A stretch of DNA of 64,000 nucleotides, taken from the NCBI RefSeq assembly GCF_004366595.1, contig NZ_SORE01000018.1, positions 1 through 64,000 on the forward strand, given 5' to 3'. The DNA is from Paraburkholderia rhizosphaerae. Lineage in GTDB: Bacteria; Pseudomonadota; Gammaproteobacteria; Burkholderiales; Burkholderiaceae. Position 1 is the stretch's first letter. The number at the start of each line of letters is the position of its first letter. The notes under the pieces are model-generated. The model made no database searches, had not been told where the DNA came from, and saw nothing but the letters and a program-made list of their open reading frames with translations. This document shows positions 8,795 to 19,816 of this stretch, piece after piece. The translations under genes were made by a program, and so were the position numbers.

Positions 8795-9873
8795 CTTTTA
8801 ATCGCTCCGGTGCGCGGGACAATTTGCGGCTTCTGGCTCTTGCCTTCGAAACGCGTCGACGTCGTCAGGTACGGTTCGACGTTGTCCTTCGTGACGAACT
8901 TGAGGCCAGTGTTCACATCGGCCGGGCCGACAAGGCCGCCGGACGCGAGGTAGATAAACGCCTGGATCACCGTGTAGAAGCCCTGCACGTACGGCTGCTG
9001 GTCGATCGTGAAGTCGAGGTAGCCGTCCTTGATCAGCTGAACCGTGCGCGGCAGCAGGTCGAAGCCGCCGCCATGCACGCCTTTCGAAGGCAGGTTGTTC
9101 TCCTTCATCACCTCCGCGACGCCTTGCGTGCTGCCCGCATCGACTGCAAACATGCCTTTGAGGTCCTGATGACCCAGGTAGAACGCCTTGATCTTCGACA
9201 GTTCTTCGTTAACCGTCGCACCCGTCGCTATGGTCTGGATGTCGATCTTCTTGCCCGACTTCTTGATCGCCGCCGTCGCGCCATCGAGCCGCGGCTGGAT
9301 ATTCAGCTGCCCCGGTGTTGCGATAAAGAGCGCGACCAGACCGCTATCGATCAGGCTCACAATGCGCTCGCCCATCTGATAGCCGGACAGATACAGATCC
9401 TGGCCGATATACGACAGGCGCGGATTGCCCGAGCCTTGCGGCGCGTCGGCGTTATAAGCGAACACCGGAATGCCCGCGTCGAGCGCCGACTGGATCGGCT
9501 TGTTGAATGCTTTGGGATCGACGATCGGCACCGCGATCGCATCGGCTTTTGCTGCCACGGCGGCATTCACCGCGTTGACCATCTCCGCAATATCGGCGTT
9601 GGCTGAACCGGTCCACTGGTAGTCCATGCCGAGCAACGCGGTGGAGTCCTGAATGCCGTATTGGGTCGGCACGAAGAACGGGTTCGTCGTGACGTGATTG
9701 ACGAAGACGATTTTCCAGCGTTTGTGACTCGGGAACGGCGCGGCTTCCGCAGCCTGTGCCGGCGTGATTGCTCCGCCTAGCAGCGCCAGTGCGGCGCCCA
9801 ATCCGGCGCCTTGCAGCAATCCACGACGCATTTCCTGCACATCTTCCCCATCGCGCTCCGGCTTTCCGGCCAT
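8791..9873 (-). CDS. frcB: Sugar ABC transporter periplasmic binding protein, FrcB/RbsB-like
   Basis: The periplasmic sugar-binding protein (Peripla_BP_4 fold) that feeds the permease and ATPase encoded just downstream. The signal sequence RRGLLQGAGLGAALALLGGA begins with a twin arginine, so either Tat or Sec export is possible. The mature part shows typical features: IVFVNHVTTNPFFVPTQYG, a DAIAVPIVDPKAFNKPI segment and GMFAVDAGSTQGVAEVMKEN. It is the first gene of the operon, with a strong ribosome site (GGAGGATGAC) before the ATG at 9873. Its ligand cannot be read from sequence. Confidence 0.9.
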   Translation of the reverse strand: MAGKPERDGEDVQEMRRGLLQGAGLGAALALLGGAITPAQAAEAAPFPSHKRWKIVFVNHVTTNPFFVPTQYGIQDSTALLGMDYQWTGSANADIAEMVNAVNAAVAAKADAIAVPIVDPKAFNKPIQSALDAGIPVFAYNADAPQGSGNPRLSYIGQDLYLSGYQMGERIVSLIDSGLVALFIATPGQLNIQPRLDGATAAIKKSGKKIDIQTIATGATVNEELSKIKAFYLGHQDLKGMFAVDAGSTQGVAEVMKENNLPSKGVHGGGFDLLPRTVQLIKDGYLDFTIDQQPYVQGFYTVIQAFIYLASGGLVGPADVNTGLKFVTKDNVEPYLTTSTRFEGKSQKPQIVPRTGAIKS

Positions 9874-10219
9874 GTCATCCTCCAGTCTCTTAGTTATTAA
9901 GCTTGCTGTGCATGACGGCGCAGGCCAGGAAAGCGCCGGAGCCGGACATCAATACACCTTACAAACCACGTGCATGCGTGTGCTCCTGACAACTGCGGAA
10001 AATCCTATATCACCGACTTAGGCCAATTAATCAATGTATACCCTAAAGTAGTCCGACTATTGGGATGCAGCCGGAGCGCATCGGGTTTCCACTATCCACG
10101 CTCGAACGGCGCACGCTACCCGAGGCTTCGGCGCTGACACGCGGTTGACACGCGGCTGACACGCAATCAGCATCACGAACCAACAGAGCGAACTGGCTTG
10201 CGTGTCTACCGACGCTTGT
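9874..10219. other. Upstream region of the sugar ABC operon
   Basis: No gene is visible. The stretch 9995-10060 is AT-richer than its surroundings. On the minus strand it contains TTGATT followed 19 bases later by TATAGG, a loose match to a sigma-70 promoter that could serve the sugar ABC operon. I see no clear dyad operator. Confidence 0.35.
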
Positions 10220-10498
10220 CTACCCCCCTTGGTAGATATCGCAAGACAAGCCGACTGTGCAGCGCGCTCCATTCCTCGCCCGTCCGGAACCGCTCGATCC
10301 ACCGGGCTGAGGGCCGGTCGCGTCGTAGTCGTAGCGCTCCATCGACGGCTGTTGCATCGCGGCCGGTTGGGCCATCGTTGAGCCTTGCGACATTTGTGGG
10401 TCCGCACTTGCCGGCGACTGCGATGTCTGCGAATACGCAACACCGGAAATGGCCGACAGCGTGGTGACTGCCAACACAGAAGCAATAGAAACTTTCAT
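10220..10498 (-). CDS. Small secreted protein of unknown function
   Basis: A 92-residue protein with a cleavable signal peptide (VSIASVLAVTTLSAISGVAYSQ), a Gln/Ser/Met-rich middle and a C-terminus with two cysteines in CTVGLSCDIYQGG that could form one disulfide. The ATG at 10498 is preceded by GGGTGA at good spacing; an upstream in-frame ATG at 10513 would only add a short extension. I do not recognise the family and no neighbour suggests a role. Confidence 0.6.
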   Translation of the reverse strand: MKVSIASVLAVTTLSAISGVAYSQTSQSPASADPQMSQGSTMAQPAAMQQPSMERYDYDATGPQPGGSSGSGRARNGARCTVGLSCDIYQGG

Positions 10499-10959
10499 TG
10501 TGTTCACCCGCATTCGAAATGCAATACGCAGCCATTCGATAAGGATGGCAAAGCGAATCGCGTGAGTGGGAAAAACAGATACTGAAAGCCGTTCGTATCG
10601 ACTTAGCTACTGCTTGCCGATTGCAGGAAAGGGAGCCGGCACGGCGAGGCTCGAAATACGCTCCACACGACGGAGCGCGAAAGCGTGATGAAAGACGGTA
10701 CGTGCGCAAAAAGTAATCTGCTTTCTGTTATTGATGCACGTGCCAAAGAGCCGATATTGAAGTCGTATTCGGAAAGGCAGTTCGTTCTTTTCTTCAAGTT
10801 ATAGGCACGTCCTGTTCGAAAATCCAGCGCGCATTCATCAATGCACGAGATTCTATTCAACTACATCGCGCGCATGCACGGTATTCGACGCGATGCGCGT
10901 GCAGCCCGCACGGAGCAGACTGCACGCGAAGCGGTGCTGCATCGATCAGCGCCGCCGCA
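10499..10959. other. Intergenic region, nothing supported
   Basis: Lower GC than the flanks. Short open frames exist on both strands but none has protein-like composition or a ribosome site. It presumably holds the promoter of the small secreted protein and the 3' end of the exporter transcript. Confidence 0.4.
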
Positions 10960-11829
10960 TCATGCGGGCTGTGCCGCGCGAACCGTGAAGACCGCGACGA
11001 GCCCGGCGACGATCGCCGCCATTCCGGCGAGGCCCGGCCACGTCAGCGCATGACCGAGAAACGCGTAGTCCATCAGCGCGGTCACGACAGGCACCAGATA
11101 GAACAGGCTGGTCATGTTGACGAGGTTGCGATGCCGGATCAGCCTGTACAGCAGCAGTTGCGCGACGACTGAAATCACAACGGCGAGCCACAGCAGCGGC
11201 ACGAGAAAGCGCACGTTCCATTCGAACGACCATGGCTCAAACGCGATGAAGGCGACGCACATCAGCAGTGCAATGCCATATTGCAGCGGCAGCACATCAG
11301 CCGGCGTCTGGTGTATGCGCTTTTGCAGAATCGCGCCGAACGTAATGCAAAGCAGCGCACCTAGTGCGAACGCGGAGCCTGCATTCGCGATGCTCGTATC
11401 GGTGAAGCTTCCATAGAGCACCAGCACGAGACCGGACAGCGCAGCCACGAGTCCGAGCAGTCGGCGCATCGAAAAGCGCCGTTCCAGCAACAGCAGCGTC
11501 AGGATCGGCTGCGCGCCGAGTATGACGCCCATTACGCCCGGGTTCACGCCATGCGCGAGCGCCATGAAGTAGTTGATCGAGTAGCCACCGACCATCAACG
11601 CGCCGGCCGCGCACACCTGAACCCGTGTGCCGCGCGCCGGCAGCCATTGCCGACGCCGTGCTCCGATGATGAGCAGCACGCACAACGCGAGCGCAAAGCG
11701 CATCACGAGAAACGCGACAGCCGACGCGTGAGCGAGTCCCAGCGACGTAAAGATCGCGCCGCTACTCCAGAGCAGCACGAAAAGCGTGGTCGAGCTGTGC
11801 GAAGCCCAGCCCCTTGCAGATAAGGACAT
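10960..11829 (-). CDS. EamA/DMT-family transporter
   Basis: An inner-membrane drug/metabolite transporter of about 289 residues with ten hydrophobic segments arranged as two EamA repeats. The first contains FVLLWSSGAIFTSLGLAHAS and a conserved NPGVMGVILGAQPILTLLL. The second contains PLLWLAVVISVVAQLLLYRLI and ends LVAVFTVRAAQPA. Members export amino acids, nucleosides or toxic metabolites; the substrate is not predictable here. The ATG at 11829 is chosen over upstream starts because it places the first helix close to the N-terminus. Confidence 0.85.
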   Translation of the reverse strand: MSLSARGWASHSSTTLFVLLWSSGAIFTSLGLAHASAVAFLVMRFALALCVLLIIGARRRQWLPARGTRVQVCAAGALMVGGYSINYFMALAHGVNPGVMGVILGAQPILTLLLLERRFSMRRLLGLVAALSGLVLVLYGSFTDTSIANAGSAFALGALLCITFGAILQKRIHQTPADVLPLQYGIALLMCVAFIAFEPWSFEWNVRFLVPLLWLAVVISVVAQLLLYRLIRHRNLVNMTSLFYLVPVVTALMDYAFLGHALTWPGLAGMAAIVAGLVAVFTVRAAQPA

Positions 11830-12196
11830 GATTTGAGTACCTGTCGAAGAAACGAACAGGCTTCCGCGCGGATGCAAAAGCACCCGATATTCGACGTTCG
11901 AAAGTGAAACGCGGAAACCGCCGGATGGACCGAATTAGTCCTGCGCGAATGCAACCGGCGGCGGAGGGCAAGCAGTAGACGCAGCACCGCCGGTCATTCG
12001 GAGCGGCGGCGCCAGCGGAGGGGCGAGCTGCAAAATGAGCGCGCACGCACGACCGGCAGCCGGCACGGCTGCGGGTGTTTCGATCGACATGTGCGTGGCG
12101 TTGAGCATCACTGTTCAAGATGAAATGCCGGAGCGGCATTGGCCGTCACTCTGACATGACGTGCCTACCGCGTCAATCCGGCATATACGAAGCGCG
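11830..12196. other. Intergenic region between exporter and DsbA genes
   Basis: No convincing gene. A 57-codon open frame on the minus strand (11935-12108) lacks a ribosome site and was not called. The region probably carries the exporter promoter. Confidence 0.4.
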
Positions 12197-12853
12197 TTAC
12201 TGCGGCGCACCCTCTTTTTGCTGAGCAAGAATCTGCCGGATCGCCTGCTCGAAGGCTTCTGCGGGTTGTCCGCCGGTTACCAGGTAGCGATGGTTGAAGA
12301 TAATCGCCGGAACCGAGTGGATGCCCATCGCCTGCGTTTCCTGCTCGTCCGCGCGAACGGCATCCGCGAAGTCACTTCCTTCGAGGATCTCGCGGGCCTC
12401 CTGTGCATCCAGTCCGACCGATTGCGCGGCCTCGATCAGCACACGATGGTCGCTCACATCTTTGCCGTCGCCATGGTAAGCCTGCATCAGCGCCATCTGC
12501 AGCGGCAACTGCCTGTCTTTGGGCTGCGCCCATTGCAGCAGCCGGTGCGCATCGAACGTGTTGTAGACAAACTTGCGTTCACCAAATGCAAAGCCGACGT
12601 CCGCGCCACGCTCGCGAAGCATCGCCTGCGTTTGTGCGATCTGCTCAGGCGTACGGCCATATTTCTTGCCGATGTATTCGATGATGTTCTGCCCTTCCGG
12701 GCCCATTTGCGGATTCAGCTCGAACGCATGCATCACCCATTCGGGGTCAACCTCATCACCGAGCCGGGACAGCGCGAGTTGCAATGAAGACAGGCCGACC
12801 GCGCACCATGGGCACGCAATGTCGGAGATAAAGTCGATTTTTAGCGGGGTCAT
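12197..12853 (-). CDS. DsbA-family oxidoreductase, FrnE-like
   Basis: A cytoplasmic thioredoxin-fold protein of about 218 residues of the FrnE / 2-hydroxychromene-2-carboxylate isomerase group. The active-site motif is CPWC in FISDIACPWCAVGL at residues 13-16. The cis-proline loop is IHSVPAIIFN, followed by RYLVTGGQPAEAFEQAI. There is no signal peptide, unlike true periplasmic DsbA. The ATG at 12853 has AGGA at good spacing. It lies immediately downstream of katG on the same strand but is separated from it by a strong terminator, so it is probably transcribed on its own. A role in thiol redox stress would suit the katG neighbour but is inference. Confidence 0.88.
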   Translation of the reverse strand: MTPLKIDFISDIACPWCAVGLSSLQLALSRLGDEVDPEWVMHAFELNPQMGPEGQNIIEYIGKKYGRTPEQIAQTQAMLRERGADVGFAFGERKFVYNTFDAHRLLQWAQPKDRQLPLQMALMQAYHGDGKDVSDHRVLIEAAQSVGLDAQEAREILEGSDFADAVRADEQETQAMGIHSVPAIIFNHRYLVTGGQPAEAFEQAIRQILAQQKEGAPQ

Positions 12854-12971
12854 CGTGTTCCTGTTCGGGAAGAGCTTTCGCCAGGATCGCCCGGTCATAC
12901 AAGGCGGCGAACGCGAACAGGTTAGCGCGATTTCGCAACGTTTGCTGAACCCCAACTCGTCGTGATAAACA

Positions 12972-12997
12972 AACGGCCGGTCTTGCGACCGGCCGTT
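12972..12997 (-). terminator. Rho-independent terminator of katG
   Basis: A perfect 11-bp stem (AACGGCCGGTC / GACCGGCCGTT) with a 4-base loop. Read on the minus strand it is followed by the T-rich TTTGTTTATC. It lies about 40 bases past the katG stop. Confidence 0.85.
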
Positions 12998-13037
12998 GCC
13001 CGTTCTCTCAACATCGGTGACGTCTGTTTAACGCGGC

Positions 13038-15221
<2,184 letters not shown>

Positions 15222-15853
15222 GCGTATGCTCCTTTGATCGTTTGCCAACCCGCCACTTCGTCCCGGAGTGGGCGCCGTTCGTGGAGAGCGTCGAGGAACC
15301 ACAGCGATACGTCCCACCAACGCACTAGCGCTGTGAGCAAATCAGCCGTATCGCTCCTCACCTGGCATAGCGATTTCGCGGAGTTTGCCTGAGCGGCTTT
15401 TCCGTCGCGCCTGATCGGCATCGCAGGCGCTGTGTGTGCCGAGCATTTGCGCCGATGCGTACGCAATTCACACCGCATCGGCGCCGGCTCAAAGGCATTT
15501 GAATGATATATCCGCTTTCAGCAACTGGCTCGACGGATCAGGATCGCACAGCCCCTTGACGACCAGAATGTGATGACGCCCGTCGCCAACTGCATACGCA
15601 CATGCGAAACCATACGGATTCAGCGACACTAAGCATCATCCCGTTTGCTAACGAAGCGATCGCGGTCGCCTGTCGCGATCGCGCCTGTTCGCCATTGACG
15701 TGCCGGTCGCATGGTTTCTGTTCATATGATCTATCACGCGGTTGCATAGGAGTCACCGGTTACATGCGGCAACGCATCGCGCTGAACGCGCAGCTGCGCG
15801 AACGGCCGTAAGCGCTGACATAACAGCAAGCACACTCACCCGTGGAGGACCCT
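15222..15853. other. Divergent intergenic region between katG and the MOSC fusion gene
   Basis: About 630 bases with no supported gene; the short frames seen have random composition. It must hold the katG promoter and the promoter of the divergent gene at 15854. I could not identify an OxyR-type site with confidence. Confidence 0.45.
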
Positions 15854-17617
15854 ATGGCCCGCCTGCTTTCCGTGAACGTCGGACTGCCCCGCAACATCGA
15901 GTGGAAAGGCCGCACGGTGTACACCGGCATCTGGAAGAACCCTGTGCAGGGCCGCTGCCGCGCCAGTCGACTGAACCTTGCCGGCGACGGTCAAGGCGAT
16001 CTCGGCGGGCACGGCGGCGAGCAGCGCGCGGTATTCGTCTATCAGATCGAATCGTATCGACACTGGCAGCAGCAACTGAAGCGAAGCGATTTCGCGTACG
16101 GGCAGTTCGGTGAGAACTTCACGATCGAAGGCTGGCCGGATAGCGATGTCTGCATCGGCGACCGCTTCAAGATTGGCGACGCGTTGTTCGAAGTCACGCA
16201 ACCGCGCGTTACCTGTTATCGCGTCGGCATCCGAACCAACGAGCCGCGCATGCCCGCGTTGCTGACTTCGAGCGGCAGGCCGGGGTTTTATCTCCGCGTG
16301 CTGCAGGAGGGCGACGTTGCCGCCGGCGACGAAATCGTGAAGGTCGGCGAAGCGCAAGAACGCATGACCGTCGCTGAAATCAACGCGCTTCTGTATTCGC
16401 CGCATCATCCGCGCGAACAGCTGGAACGCGCGCTACGCATCGAAGCGCTGTCACCCGGATGGCGCGGGTCGTTCGACGCACTGCTGCGTGGCGACGCAAG
16501 CGGCACGACGAACGGCAATGCCGGGCTAGCGCCGGCCGCCGCCGCGCATCCGGTGGCGCCTGGATTCCGTCCGCTGAGTGTCACGGCAATCGATCAGGAA
16601 TCCGCGGACGTTCTGTCAATCACGCTTGCGGCCACCGACGCGCAGCCGCTGCAAATGGCGCTGCCCGGTCAGTACGTGGTGTTGCGTCTGCGCCGGCCAA
16701 CGGACGGCTCAACGTTCTTTCGCAGTTACTCGCTGTCGGGCGCGCTTTCGACGCAGTGCTATCGGATCAGCGTGAAGCTCGAACCGAATGGCGCAGGGGG
16801 AACGTTTCTGCATAAGCACGTGCACGTCGGCGATACGCTTGAGGTCAGCGCGCCGCGCGGCAGTTTCATCTTGCAGCACGGCGACCATCCGGTGGTGCTG
16901 CTTAGCGCCGGCATCGGCGCAACCCCGGTGCTCGCGATGCTGCACGCACTGTCGGCCGCGAATTCGACGCGCCAGGTCTGGTGGCTGCACGGCACGCGTG
17001 ATCGGCAACACCATGCGTTTGCGCGCGAAGCGACGCGTCTCGTGCATACGCTGGCGCATGGCCGCAGCTATGTCTGTTACAGCAGGCCGGACTCAAGCGA
17101 TCGGATCGGCGACGATTTCGACGCAACGGGACGTCTGTCGCGTTCGGCGCTCGACGAAGCGGGCGTGCCGCGCAATGCCGATTTCTATATGTGCGGGCCG
17201 ACCGGCTTCATGGCGGAGATCAAGGAAACGCTTGCCGCTTTCGGCGCTCGGCCGGAACAGATTTACGCCGAAATCTTCAACGGCGGCGAATCGATGACGC
17301 CCGGCATTGTCGGCGCTGCGTCGCGCGCGCCGCATGTACCCAAGGATGACGCGAACACCGGCCCGCTCGTATCGTTCGCGCGCAGCGGCATCGCCGCGCA
17401 CTGGAACGCCGCGGTCTATCCGAGCATCCTCGAGCTCGCCGAAGCGTGCGATGTGCCGGTGCGCTGGTCGTGCCGCACCGGCGTGTGCCACAACTGTGAA
17501 ACCGGACTGGTGTCGGGGAACGTCGCTTACGGGCCCGACCCGCTCGACCTGCCTGCCGGCGGTAATCTGCTGGTTTGCTGTTCGCAGCCTGTCGACGATG
17601 TGGTCATCGACCTTTGA
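15854..17617 (+). CDS. MOSC domain fused to ferredoxin-NAD(P)H reductase with C-terminal [2Fe-2S]
   Basis: A 587-residue three-module protein. Residues about 1-165 form a YiiM-type MOSC domain, with GENFTIEGWPDSDVCIGDRF and the conserved cysteine in RVTCYRVGIR. They are followed by a 3-alpha domain (MTVAEINALLYSPHHPREQL). Residues about 245-480 are an FAD/NAD reductase, with FRSYSLSG for FAD, SAGIGATPVLAML for the nucleotide and MCGPTGFM. The last 90 residues are a plant-type [2Fe-2S] ferredoxin with CRTGVCHNC and a final Cys in LLVCCSQP. MOSC proteins of this kind handle molybdenum-cofactor-linked detoxification (YiiM acts on N-hydroxylated bases), so the fusion supplies its own electron chain. 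GGAGGA four bases before the ATG fixes the start. The exact substrate is unknown. Confidence 0.93.
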   Translation: MARLLSVNVGLPRNIEWKGRTVYTGIWKNPVQGRCRASRLNLAGDGQGDLGGHGGEQRAVFVYQIESYRHWQQQLKRSDFAYGQFGENFTIEGWPDSDVCIGDRFKIGDALFEVTQPRVTCYRVGIRTNEPRMPALLTSSGRPGFYLRVLQEGDVAAGDEIVKVGEAQERMTVAEINALLYSPHHPREQLERALRIEALSPGWRGSFDALLRGDASGTTNGNAGLAPAAAAHPVAPGFRPLSVTAIDQESADVLSITLAATDAQPLQMALPGQYVVLRLRRPTDGSTFFRSYSLSGALSTQCYRISVKLEPNGAGGTFLHKHVHVGDTLEVSAPRGSFILQHGDHPVVLLSAGIGATPVLAMLHALSAANSTRQVWWLHGTRDRQHHAFAREATRLVHTLAHGRSYVCYSRPDSSDRIGDDFDATGRLSRSALDEAGVPRNADFYMCGPTGFMAEIKETLAAFGARPEQIYAEIFNGGESMTPGIVGAASRAPHVPKDDANTGPLVSFARSGIAAHWNAAVYPSILELAEACDVPVRWSCRTGVCHNCETGLVSGNVAYGPDPLDLPAGGNLLVCCSQPVDDVVIDL

Positions 17618-18032
17618 ACTTTGACGTTCGATCCAGGCAGCACGCGCAAATGGCCGCAACAAGCCGGGTCTTTCGACGCGGCGAACCGGAACACCCGCAC
17701 CTTGCAAAACACCTTCTACCAGGCATCAATCGATCGACGTTCGAATCACAAAATGCTGACGATCGATCAGTGATGCTCAACAAGCTCAAACTTAATCCGC
17801 TGTAAGCGGACTGCCTTTTCGTTGCCATACACGCTTTGCATGATCGACGAGGTTTCCTTGCCGGCTTGATTCGCCGGCTACCGCGTGCGCGGACTTGCGG
17901 CCATAAGCCTCCGGTTCGAAGCACGGCCTGCCTCACGCATCCCGCTCCAACGCATCGTCCCGATCGGCTTTCCCAGAGCCCGTGCATCGGCTCGCCAGAA
18001 CAGCCTTTTCCTCGCATCCACGGAGTCAGTTC
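17618..18032. other. Intergenic region, nothing supported
   Basis: No gene, repeat or clear hairpin. It probably holds the promoter of the secreted-protein gene that follows; GGAG precedes that gene's ATG at 18033. Confidence 0.4.
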
Positions 18033-19763
18033 ATGCAAAGCTATCTTCGCCCCCCGCTTTCCGTTCGTGCCGCGCATGCGGCAGCCCTGTCGTTCTGCGC
18101 AGTCGCACTCGCGCTTGCAGGGTCATCCGCGCAAGCACAAACGCAAGCGCAAACCCAGTCGGCAGCGTCTGCCAGCGCGAACGTAGTCGCCTCTAGCGCC
18201 GCGTTCGGTTCGTTCGATCCAACCCTGCTGGTCGTCAGCCGAAGCGTCTATGACAACCTGTCGAGCAACGTGCAGGTCGGCGAAATTCTGCCACCGGGTT
18301 GCGCCAGCACGCAGGCAGGCTGCCCCGCCAGTGGCGCCGCGTTCGACGGTGCGTATCCGTTCGTATGGAACAACGTGATCGGCGATCCGAGCTTCGGCGT
18401 CACGTCGAGAATTTTCCTTGACCAGATCACGCCGGCCGGCGGCCTTGTGCGGACCCTCGAAGTGCCGAACAGCCTGAACGGAGCGGGCCAGAAAGGTCAG
18501 CTCGTCACGAGCTTCAGCTCGAAATCGGAGCTCGCATTGAATCTGTCGACCGATGGCCGGTTTCTGACCTTTATGGGTTACGTCGCGCCCGTCAATACGA
18601 TCGACGCGTCGAACTCGAACACGCCGGGCGCAATCGACGCGACCGATCCGGTCGGCGAGCAGTTCTTCCGTGCCGTGGCCCGCGTCGATCGCGAAGGCCA
18701 TTTCACTTTCACCGAAACCAACGCGTATAGCGGCAATAACGGACGCAGCGCGATCCTGAACGACAGCAACGGCGCTCACGTGATCTACACGGCCGGCAAT
18801 GCGGGCAACGGATCGAATCCGCAACCCACCGGCGTGGTGCTCGGCGCGGGCGCGCAGTTGATCGACCCGGCGAATCAGCCGGAAACGAAGCAGAACCCGG
18901 GCACACCGACGCCCCTTGCGAGCTTCTCGATCACGCAACTCGGTGCGGCCGCCGACAAGGTTGGCAAGGATGACAACTTCCGTGGGTTGACCGTATTCAA
19001 CAACGTCGTCTATCTGACCAAAGGTAGCGGCAGCAATGGCGTGAATACCGTCTATTTCGTCGATACGACCGGCAAGGCCTGCCCGTCGGGTATCGGCCTG
19101 CCGTCGCCGCACGCGACACTGCCGACCAGGCCGCTGAACGTCGACCCGGCGACTCTGCAGTCGACCGGTTTGCCGGGCAACATGTGCGTGCTGGCAGGTT
19201 TCCCGGCCACGCCGAACAAGATGGCGACCACCCAGGCGTTCCCGTTCGGTATCTGGTTTGCGGACGCGAATACGCTTTACGTCGCGGACGAAGGCGATGG
19301 CTTCGCGAGCGACGCGACACTCTATACGCACGCGGCCGCGCAAACGGCAGCCGGCTTGCAGAAGTGGGTGTTCGATGCGCGCGCGAAGACATGGAAGCTT
19401 GCGTACACGCTGCAAAACGGGCTCAACCTCGGGATTGCCTATACGGTGCCGGGCTACCCGAACGGCAACAACGCCGCGACCGGATTGCCATGGTCGCCTG
19501 CGACCGACGGTCTGCGCAATATCACCGGACACGTCGCGAACGACGGCACCGTGACGATCTGGGGCATCACGTCGACCGTCAGCGGCAACGGCGACACTGG
19601 CGCCGACCCGAACCGGCTGGTGGCGATCCGCGACATCGTCGGCAACACGAGCGCACGCGGCGCGGGTCAGGAACGCTTCATCACGCTGCGCAATGCAGGC
19701 TTCGGTGAAGTGCTGCGCGGCGTGTCCCTCGCCCCGACCGGGAACGCAGCGCCGCAGTTCTGA
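18033..19763 (+). CDS. Large secreted protein, probable beta-propeller, function unknown
   Basis: A 576-residue exported protein. The signal peptide ends in SSAQAQ and is followed by a short Gln/Thr/Ala-rich linker (AQTQAQTQ). The body consists of repeating strand patterns of propeller type: TLLVVSRSVYDNLSSNVQVG, LALNLSTDGRFLTFMGYVAP, FADANTLYVADEGDGF and near the end DGTVTIWGITSTVSGNGDTG. A cysteine pair (PGCASTQAGCPAS) may form a disulfide. I do not recognise a named family and see no catalytic motif. GGAG eight bases before the ATG supports the start. It stands alone and converges with a porin gene. Confidence 0.8.
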   Translation: MQSYLRPPLSVRAAHAAALSFCAVALALAGSSAQAQTQAQTQSAASASANVVASSAAFGSFDPTLLVVSRSVYDNLSSNVQVGEILPPGCASTQAGCPASGAAFDGAYPFVWNNVIGDPSFGVTSRIFLDQITPAGGLVRTLEVPNSLNGAGQKGQLVTSFSSKSELALNLSTDGRFLTFMGYVAPVNTIDASNSNTPGAIDATDPVGEQFFRAVARVDREGHFTFTETNAYSGNNGRSAILNDSNGAHVIYTAGNAGNGSNPQPTGVVLGAGAQLIDPANQPETKQNPGTPTPLASFSITQLGAAADKVGKDDNFRGLTVFNNVVYLTKGSGSNGVNTVYFVDTTGKACPSGIGLPSPHATLPTRPLNVDPATLQSTGLPGNMCVLAGFPATPNKMATTQAFPFGIWFADANTLYVADEGDGFASDATLYTHAAAQTAAGLQKWVFDARAKTWKLAYTLQNGLNLGIAYTVPGYPNGNNAATGLPWSPATDGLRNITGHVANDGTVTIWGITSTVSGNGDTGADPNRLVAIRDIVGNTSARGAGQERFITLRNAGFGEVLRGVSLAPTGNAAPQF

Positions 19764-19773
19764 TATCGGACAC

Positions 19774-19800
19774 GGCCACTCTCTTTATCGGAGAGTGGCC
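19774..19800. terminator. Hairpin between convergent genes, possible bidirectional terminator
   Basis: A perfect 10-bp stem (GGCCACTCTC / GAGAGTGGCC) with a 7-base loop, 10 bases past one stop and 17 before the other. Neither strand has a T-run after the stem, so termination is likely but not certain. Confidence 0.6.
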
Positions 19801-19816
19801 ATGACCATGCAGCAAT

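Noticed and set aside
10603..10860. 85-codon open frame in the gap before the EamA gene
   Set aside because: Mixed composition with no hydrophobic core, ribosome site or recognisable motif.
11935..12108. 57-codon open frame upstream of the EamA gene, possible leader peptide
   Set aside because: No ribosome site and random-looking Pro/Ala-rich sequence; it cannot be told from chance.
18123..19532. 469-codon open frame antisense to the secreted propeller-like protein
   Set aside because: Composition is Arg/Val/Asp-rich without any domain, and the plus-strand gene has a signal peptide and ribosome site.
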